The notes under the pieces are model-generated. The model made no database searches. It had not been told where the DNA came from and saw nothing but the letters and a program-made list of their open reading frames with translations. Of a DNA stretch of 64,000 nucleotides, positions 12,601-21,600 are shown piece by piece; positions within the stretch are counted from its first letter, which is position 1; every line of letters begins with the position of its first letter. The stretch covers positions 1 through 64,000 of the forward strand of contig JAGFJK010000430.1 of NCBI GenBank assembly GCA_024102795.1, read 5' to 3'. Position numbers and translations under genes: made by a program. This DNA comes from Pirellulaceae bacterium (GTDB lineage: Bacteria; Planctomycetota; Planctomycetia; Pirellulales; Pirellulaceae).

Positions 12601-15600
12601 GTCGACGCGGGATTCGGTGGCGGCCGAGTGGTCTTCGAGAATAGCTCCGGCGTGCACGTGCCCGTACTTACGCCCGGCGTGCTGGCCCTCACGCTGGAAG
12701 GTCTCGACGGCGACGACCTGTTCACGGTCCGGGGCGATCACACGTACGAACAGATCGACGTTCGCGGCGGCAACCCGGACGACGGCGACACGCTGGCCGT
12801 GCTGGCCCCGAACGCGCCGCGCACCGTGGACCTCGGTCTGGCGACGGTGTTCGGCTACGGCGGACCCATTGTCTACACCGGCATCCAGACGATCGACGCC
12901 AACGCCGGCGGCGCGGCGCTGAACCTGCTCGGCACGGCGGGCGACGACACGATCACTGTCACGCCGCTCAACGCGACCAGCGGTGTCGCTCAGGCCAACG
13001 GCGCGGATCCGATCGTCCGCTACTCCAACACCGGCGGTGTTCTTGGGGCCACGCTGCGGGTCAATTCGCTCGGCGGCCAGGATACGCTGGTTGTCAACGC
13101 CAGTTCGCTGGCCGATCTGGTCGAGGTCGATGGGCCGAACCAGTTCGTCGATACGGGGGCCAACGGCGGCATCGTGGAATTCATCAATGCCAACCAGGAA
13201 GCCTTGACCGTCAACGGTCTGCAAGGCAGCGACACGTTCGACGTCACGCCCGCCCTGACGCTCAGCATTTTCATCGACGGCGGCGACCCGATTGGCCTGG
13301 TGGGCGACACGCTGATCCTGCAGGCCGACAACACGTCGGTCTACCACGCCGGCCCGGAGAACGACGAGGGCGGCTTCGAAATCGATGGCACGCCGATCAC
13401 CAGCTACGACCACATCGAGTCGATCGTGGTGAACGATCCGGGTACTGGCGGCAACGCCAATGATTTGGTGGCGACGGTCTGCGGCACGCACGGCGATGAC
13501 GACATCACCGCGCAAGGCATCGCCACCAACGTCGTCGATGTGACGGTCAACGACGGCCCCACGGTTCGCTACGACGGGGTGGCCGAATTGATCCTGGAAG
13601 GAAAGAACGGCGACGACGACATCGACATCGACATCCAGGTGGAAACGCTGAACGTCGAGTTCACGGCCGACGGCGGCCTGCCCAGCGTGGTGGGCGATAC
13701 CGTCACCGTGACCGGTGTGAACAACGATGCCCCCGATAACGTCACCTGGACACCCGATCCCACGTCCACCGAGAACGGAACGCTGGTTGTGGACGGCGAA
13801 ACGATCAACGTGGTCAACACCGAGAGTCTGCTGTACGACGGCGAGGCGGACGGCGACAATCTGTCAGTGATCGGCGGCGGCCGGTTCGTTCACACGCCGG
13901 GCAGCACCGCGGATGCCGGCCGCATGGCGCTCGGTTCGCTGCTGGCCATCGACTACGTGAACCTGGGAGCGGCGGGGACCGTGACCGCCGACGGCACCAG
14001 CGGCGGCGACACGCTGGTCGCTTTGGGCAGCAACGGCAGCGACACGCTGGACATCACGCTGACCAACGACGACGACATTGATATCGACCTGACCGGCGCC
14101 GCCGGAACTCACGTGGATCTGCGTTCGAACAACGTCGAAAGCTACGAGATCCGTTCGCTGGCCGGTGACGACCGGATCAACCTGAGCGCCACGTTCAACG
14201 TGTCGGGTACCTTCCGCGTATTCGCCGGCGATCCGGGCGCGGGCAGCGATTCGTTCTACTTCTCCGACCCCGGCACCGCCGCCGTCGGCATTACGCCGGA
14301 TGGAGGCGCGAGCGACAACCAACTGGTCAGCGGCGTCTTCACGGGCGCGATTTCGCTGAGCGGCGTCGAACTGATCCACTACGACGGCAACGCGAGTGAC
14401 ACGCTGACCGTCAATCCAGGCGCCGGCGACAACTCGGTCACGGTCCGCCGTGGCACCCACCTCGGAACCGATCAGGTCAATTCGGACAGTCTGCCGACGA
14501 TCGAGTTCGAGGGGGTCAACACGTTCCTGGTCGACGCCAGCGCGCAAGGCAGCGATACCGTGACGTTTGTGACCTGGTTCCTGACCGGAGCCGTGAATGC
14601 GAACTACCAGATGTCCGGTTCGGCCGTCGATACGCTGGTCATCCAGGGTTCGGACGGCGCGGGTGCCGGCAACGACTCGTTTCGAATCACCAATCCGGCT
14701 GGCGCCGCGCCCGTGGCCGTTCGCGACAACAATGGCACTCAAGTGACGGTAACCGCGATCAACGCCAGCCAGGGGCGTTTGCAGATCAATACCCTGGGCG
14801 GCGACGACACCGTGACGATCGACGTGGGTGGCACAAACGTGATCCCGACGCCGATCACCTTCGACGGTGGTTCCAACTCCGACCTGCTGATCCTGCAGGG
14901 CAATCCGCTCAGCCCGACCGCCGCGGTTTACTCGCCCGGGGCCGCGGTGACCGAAGGCCGCCTGCAATACTTCGAAGCTTCGGTCCCGCCCGTCACGATG
15001 ACCGTCGATTTCGCCAATCTGGAGCCGGTGATCGACACGATCAACGGCACGCTGACCGTCAACGGGACGGACGCCTCCAATCAGATCGACTACCGCCGGG
15101 GCACCAGCAACCGCGGTTTGGTGTCGGTGGATGGGTTCGAGCTGATCGAATTCGCCAACAAGACCAGCTTGACGTTGTCGGGCGGCGCCGGCGACGACAA
15201 GTTCAATCTGAACAATCAGGGGACCGCGCCCGCGGGGTTGACTTCAATCACGGTCCAGGGTGGCAACTCGACCACGGGCGACGAATTGGTCGTCAACGGC
15301 ACGACGCTGGCCGACAATATCGGCTTTGAACCGACCGCGTTCGATTCGGCCCGCGTCACCGGCGTGCAGAGCGTGGCGTTCGTGGACGCCTTCACCATCG
15401 AGAACGTGGTGCTGAACGGACTGGGAGACGCCAATGCCACGAACGGCGACGTGCTGACCGTGTTCACGCCGGATGGCACGCCGGCCAACCCGGTCCACAG
15501 CAGCGTGGAAGTCACGCCCGGCACGACGTTCGATTCTGGTCGGGTGCAGGTCGATACGCTGGTGCCGATGCGGTTCCTGAACCTTTCGACGATCGGGTCG

Positions 15601-18600
15601 CTGAACGTTTCCGACCCGGACGCGTTCGACCACGACCGCGTGATTTATAACGGCGGCGAGACCAGCGACACGTTCGTCGTGCCCGATCCGCGCATCGGTG
15701 GCGGCACGCCGTCGATCGCCAAGGTCCGCTTCGTCGGCTCGGTGCCGTTCCTGCAGATTCCGGTGACTTCCTCGGCCATCGAGAACTACACGCTCCGCGG
15801 TGCCAGCGGCAACGACACCTTCGACATCCGTCCCCTGGCCGGTGTGAACATCCGCGTGGAGGGCGACGATCCGGCTGCCGGCAGCGACACACTGAACTTC
15901 GACGCCGCCGCGGCCAGCGTGAATCTGGACCTGGAAACCGGCACGCTGGCTCAGGCCGGATTCGGCGACGTGGTCTACACCGGCATCGAGGACCTGAATA
16001 TCGACGCCAACGGCCAGAACCTGAACACCCTGGCCACCGGCGTGGACGACGTGGTGGAAGTCACGCCGCTGGGTACGAACTCCGGCCTGCTGCAGTCGTA
16101 CGACGCCCAGGGCAACGATACGTCGCCCGTGGTGAACTTCCGCGAAACGGGGACCTTCAACCTGGATACGGCCGGCGGCCAGAACCGGATCATCGTCAAC
16201 GGCACCACGGCCAGCGAAACCATCGCTGCGGATGGTGACAGCGTGACGGTCGGAACGCGCGAGACGGTCAACTACACCTCCACCGGCGGTGGTAACGCTC
16301 TGACTGTGAACGGCCACGAGGGCAGCGACACGTTCAACGTCACGCCCTCGCCCAGCGTGCCGATCTTTATCGACGGCGGCGACCCGATCGGGATCACCGG
16401 CGATCGCTTGAATGTGCAAGCGGAGAACAGCGTCCTGTACCACGCCGGACCGGAGAACGACGAGGGCGGAATTGAAGCGGACGGCAACCAGATCGTGAGC
16501 TTCGACCACATCGAGGCGGTCTCGATCACGGATCCGGCCGGCCCCGGTGATCCCGACCTGGAAGTGACCATCTGTGCCACCCACGCCGACGATGACATCA
16601 CCGCCTGGGGCGTGGCGACCAACGTCGTGAACGTCACGATCAACGACGGACCGATCATCACGCTCAACGGCGTGACCGACCTGATCCTGGAAGGCAAGAA
16701 CGGCGACGACGACATCGACATCGATGTGCAGGTGCCGAACCTGGGCGTCGAGATCACGGCCGACGGCGGCCTGCCCAGCACGACCGGCGACGAAGTCACC
16801 GTCACTGGCGTGGCCAATCCGCTCAACCCCGACGCGGCCACCTGGGAACCACTCGACGTCGATGCCGGCACCTTGACCGTGACCTACCTGGGCAACCCCG
16901 TCACGATCAACATCGTCAATACCGAGACGCTGACCTACGACGGCGAGAGCCACGATGAAACGTTGACGGTGATCGGCGATGGTTCGATCCCGATGTTCAA
17001 CAACGAGCAGGAACGGTTCATTCACACGCCGGGCCGGGCTCCCGACGCGGGCCGGGTCGACATCATCACGGTCGATACGAACCCGATCAGCAGCAACGAC
17101 ACGCTGCTGGGCATCAACTACGTCAATCTGGGGCTCGACGGCTCGGTCACCATCGACGGCAACAGCTCGGCCGTGCCGCAAGGCGACACGCTGGTCCTGC
17201 ACGGCACCGACGGCGACGATCGGATGAGTGTCGACTTCACGGCCGACAACGCCGCCACGTTCGCGCTGTTCCACGCCTTCGGGCCTCACGTCCGCGTGTT
17301 CAGCCAGGAGGTCGAGAATTACGAAGTCCGCATGCTGGCCGGTGACGACATTGTCGAGCTGCAGGCCGAAATCGCCGCCGACGGCACGTTCACCGTCCAT
17401 GGCGGCGGCCCGGGCAACAGCGACGTGCTGCGGATCACGGGCGATCCCAACACGGCCGAGTCGGTCCGCATCAGCCCCGATCCGCTGGTCAGCATCGACC
17501 AGTGGATCTCCGGCCTCTCGCCCAACCCGATGCTGATCGTCGGGATCGAGCGGATCAGCTACCAGGGCGTCAACGATCAGGACACGCTGACCGTCGATCC
17601 GGGCCCCGGCGACAACCAGGTCTTCGTCGAGCGCGGTAATAACGCCGACCTGGTCACTTCCGACAGTCTGCCGCCGATCGAATTCGATAACCTGAGCACG
17701 TTCGTGGTCGATGCGGCCACGGGCGGCGCCGACCGGGTAACCTTCGCCACCTGGAACTTGCGCGGCGCGATCAACAGCAATTACCAGATGACCGGCAGCG
17801 GCATCGACACCTTGATCATCGAAGGCGTGGACGGCGGTCGCGATGGCAACGACAGGTTGACCGTGACCAATCCGGCCGGCACGCCGTCGGTCGCGGTGAC
17901 CGACAACAACGGCGCCAACGTCACCGTCACGGCCACCACGGCTAACCTCGGACGGCTGCAGATCAACACGCTCGGCGGCGACGACCAGGTGCTGGTCGAC
18001 GTCGGTTCGACCGACCTGGTGAACGTGCCGATCACGTTCGACGGGGGTGGTAACAGCGACTTGCTGACGATCAGCGGCACGCCAGCCACGACCGTTACCA
18101 ACGTCGTTTACTCGCCGGGTGCCAGCGTGACCGAGGGCCGGCTGACGTACGACAGCGCGATGACCATCGATTTCCTCAACCTGGAACCGATCATCGACCT
18201 GGTGCCGGCCGCCAATCTGACGGTCAACGGCACGAATGCCGCCAATCAGATCGATTATCGCCAGGGTTCGGTGGCCGCACGGGGCGAAGTGTCCGTGGAC
18301 GGCTTCGAGGTGATTGAGTTCTCGTTGAAGGATCAGTTGACGATCAACGGCAACGCCGGTGACGACACGATCAACCTGGACAACGCGACCTATCCCACGG
18401 GCAATCTGCTCGCGGTATTGAATCGAGTTGTGGTCAACGGCGGCGGTTCGACCACCGGCGACAAGGTGATCGTCAATGGTTCCGCGGCCGCCGACAGCCT
18501 GACCTTCCTGCCGCTGGCGCCCGACGCCGCGGACGTGACCGGCGCCCAGGCGACCAACGGCGTGGACATCAACACCACGGAACTGGTCGTGATCAACGGC

Positions 18601-21600
18601 CTGGGATCGAACGACCGGCTGGACGTGCGGACGCCGGCCGGCGCGAACACCGTCACCTATTCACCCGCCGCGACTGTCGACGCGGGCAACGTGCGGGTCG
18701 ACAGCCTGGTGCCGTTGGATTTCGTGAACCTGGGCGCCACCGGCGTGCTGGGATTCGACGACGCCAGCGGCACACGAGTCGATACGCTGGTCCATCGCGC
18801 TTCCGACGTGAATGACCTGTTCCACGTGGCGGCGACAACCGGCTACGTCACGCTGACCAACTCGCCGGGCACCCACGTGCTGGTCGAAACCGACGGCGTG
18901 CGGAACCTGACGCTGAACGGCTTGGGCGGCGACGACATCTTCACCGTGGACGGCCTGCACCCGTACCTGCTGCTGGAAGTCCAAGGGCAGGAGCCCAGCG
19001 CCAGCGACGTGCTGAACGTCAACGGCACCGCGGCCGCCGAGACGATCCGCGTCAACCTGGAACCGGCGACGATCACTGGCCTGGGGACCGTGCCGGGCGA
19101 GTCGATCCGCTTCACGGGCATCGAGCACGTGAACATCGATGGCGGCGGGGGTACCGGCGGCAGCGACACGTTGACCGTGGTCGGCACCCAGGACGACGAC
19201 ATCCTGACCTACGAGCCGCTCGAGGCCGAGGATGGCAAGTTCCGCAACGAGGGCTCGAACACTGGTTTCGTGTTCCGCAACATCGGGGGCAACTTCACCG
19301 TGGATGGCGGGGCCGATGGAGCGGACAAGGTGATCCTGCTGGGCACGAACGACCATGACGTGATCGTGATCAACTCGCCGAGCCGCGTGGCCAGCGTCGA
19401 GGATACTTTCGGCGTGGTGCTGAAGCCGGTCAACCTGGCCACGACGGTCGAGGTGCTGAATGCCCAGGCCCGCGACGGAAACGACACCTTCCTGGTCGTG
19501 CCCGCGCCGCCGCTGTCCAGCAGCGTGGACGGCATTCCGCGCAACCTGCTGATCGACGTGGACGGCGGCGCGCCTTCGGCCAGCGACGCCCTGGTGATCG
19601 CCCGGATCGATGGCACTCCGCTGGCCAACACCGACTTCGTGGTGGTCAGCCACAGCCGCCGCTTTGACGAAGGCGTGATCCGCGTCTATCGCGATGCCAC
19701 GGGCGTGGTCGGCGATCAGGTGGTGAACGCCCTGATCACGCCTCCGGTGCGTTTCCCCGATATCGGTTACACCAATGTCGAGATCGTGGACGCCAAGGTC
19801 AGCAATCCGGCCACGAACCGGTTGATCCTGGGTCCGGACATTTATGAACAGAACGAGGCGTTGACCGACGCCACGTTCGTCGGCTCGGGCCAGACGCTGA
19901 ACCTGGAGAACCTGGCGATCTTCCCGCCGCGCGGCGAACATCGTTTCGTGGACGTGGATCAGGACTGGTACCGCTTCGTGGCCCAGTCCACTGGCACGCT
20001 GGACTTCCAGGTGTACTTCCACGAGTACAGCCCGGAACTGCTGCCACAAGGTGGCAACCTGCACATCGAGGTCTACGACGAGGACGGCGACCTGATCGCC
20101 GGCTACGGGCCGAACTTCGGTACGAACGACGAGAACCAGGGCCTGAACCCGCTGTTTGTCCGCGACGACAACGAACGGATCCGCATCCCGGCCGTCGCCG
20201 GCCAGACGTACTACCTGCGCGTGTTCGGACCGGACGATCCCACGGTGGATCCGATGCTGGCCTCGCGCGTGGTCAACGGCTACAGCCTGACGGTGATCAA
20301 CACGCCGCCCACGGTGCCGTACGACCTGGAGCTGGTCGATATCATCGGCCAGAGCACGGTGGCTGCCAGCCCCGCCAGTTCGACCACGACGGTCTATGCC
20401 GACCCGACGATGGCCCAGTCGCTGGTCCAGGAAGACGACTTCTACAACGGCAAGTACCTGTACTTCATCAGCGGCCAGCAGGCGGCTCGCCGGGCCCTGA
20501 TCACCGACTACGACTACAGCTTCAGCATGATGACGGGCGAGCGGTACCAGTTCACGCTGGACGGAGGCTGGTTGTCGGCGGCTCCGGCCATCGGCGATTC
20601 GTTCGTGATCGAGTCGCACGACACGGGCCGCAGCCAGTTGGACAACGTCACCCGCGACGACACGCCGGTGATCCGCTTCCGCTTGGACGATGCAATCTTC
20701 CTCAGCGATCTGCCGGGGAATTCGGATCCCAACAATCCGCCCGATGAAGTGATTCCGATTCCATTCAACGCGGATCAGACACAGACCACCTCGACGCCCG
20801 GTTACCGCGTGCCGGTGTTTATTGAGGGACCGCCGCAGAGCATCAGCGGTCCGCTGCCGCAGGTGCCGGTGGGTTATGCCCGCATGTTGGCGCAAGGCGT
20901 GTACGAGTTCGACTTTGGCCAGGATGCGATTGACCTGGCGGCCGACCCCACGGGCAACACGCTGGGCGCGTTCTCGCTGGAAGCCAACAACGGCAGCTAC
21001 TTCCTCAGCGCCAAGGTCGAGATCGACGATCCGGCCGACCCGACCGAGTTCGGTTTTGGCGACCGCAGCGTATCGCTCGAAATCATCGTCGACACGCAGC
21101 CGCCGCTGTTGTTTTTCGGCGACCCGCAGGTGGCCGACGACGGCCTGATGGCGGGCAGCGATTCCGGCGTGGCCGGCTACCCCAACACGTTCACCGACGA
21201 GGTGACCAACGTCACCAATCCCTGGTTCTGGGGCACGGCCGAGGCCAACGCGCTGGTGCAGTTGTGGTTCGATCAGAACGCCAACGGCGTGGTCGACGGG
21301 GCCGACGTGCGGATCGCCCAGACCGTGGCCATCCCGCTGGACGGCACCAACCAGTATCCCAGCGGCCAGTGGAGCGTGCAGTCGAGCATCGACCTGAACG
21401 ACCCGCAGTATTTCGCCGAGGGCGGAGTGCGCCGGATCCTGGCCACGGCCGAGGACGTGGCGGGCAACGTGACCAGCGTGGCCAGCCTGGACATCTTCAT
21501 CGATACCGAGGGCCCGATCGTCACCAGCGTGTTTGTGACCACCGCGCCGGGCTACGACCTGTTCGATCCCAAGCCGTCCACCGACGGCCCGACCCCGCCG

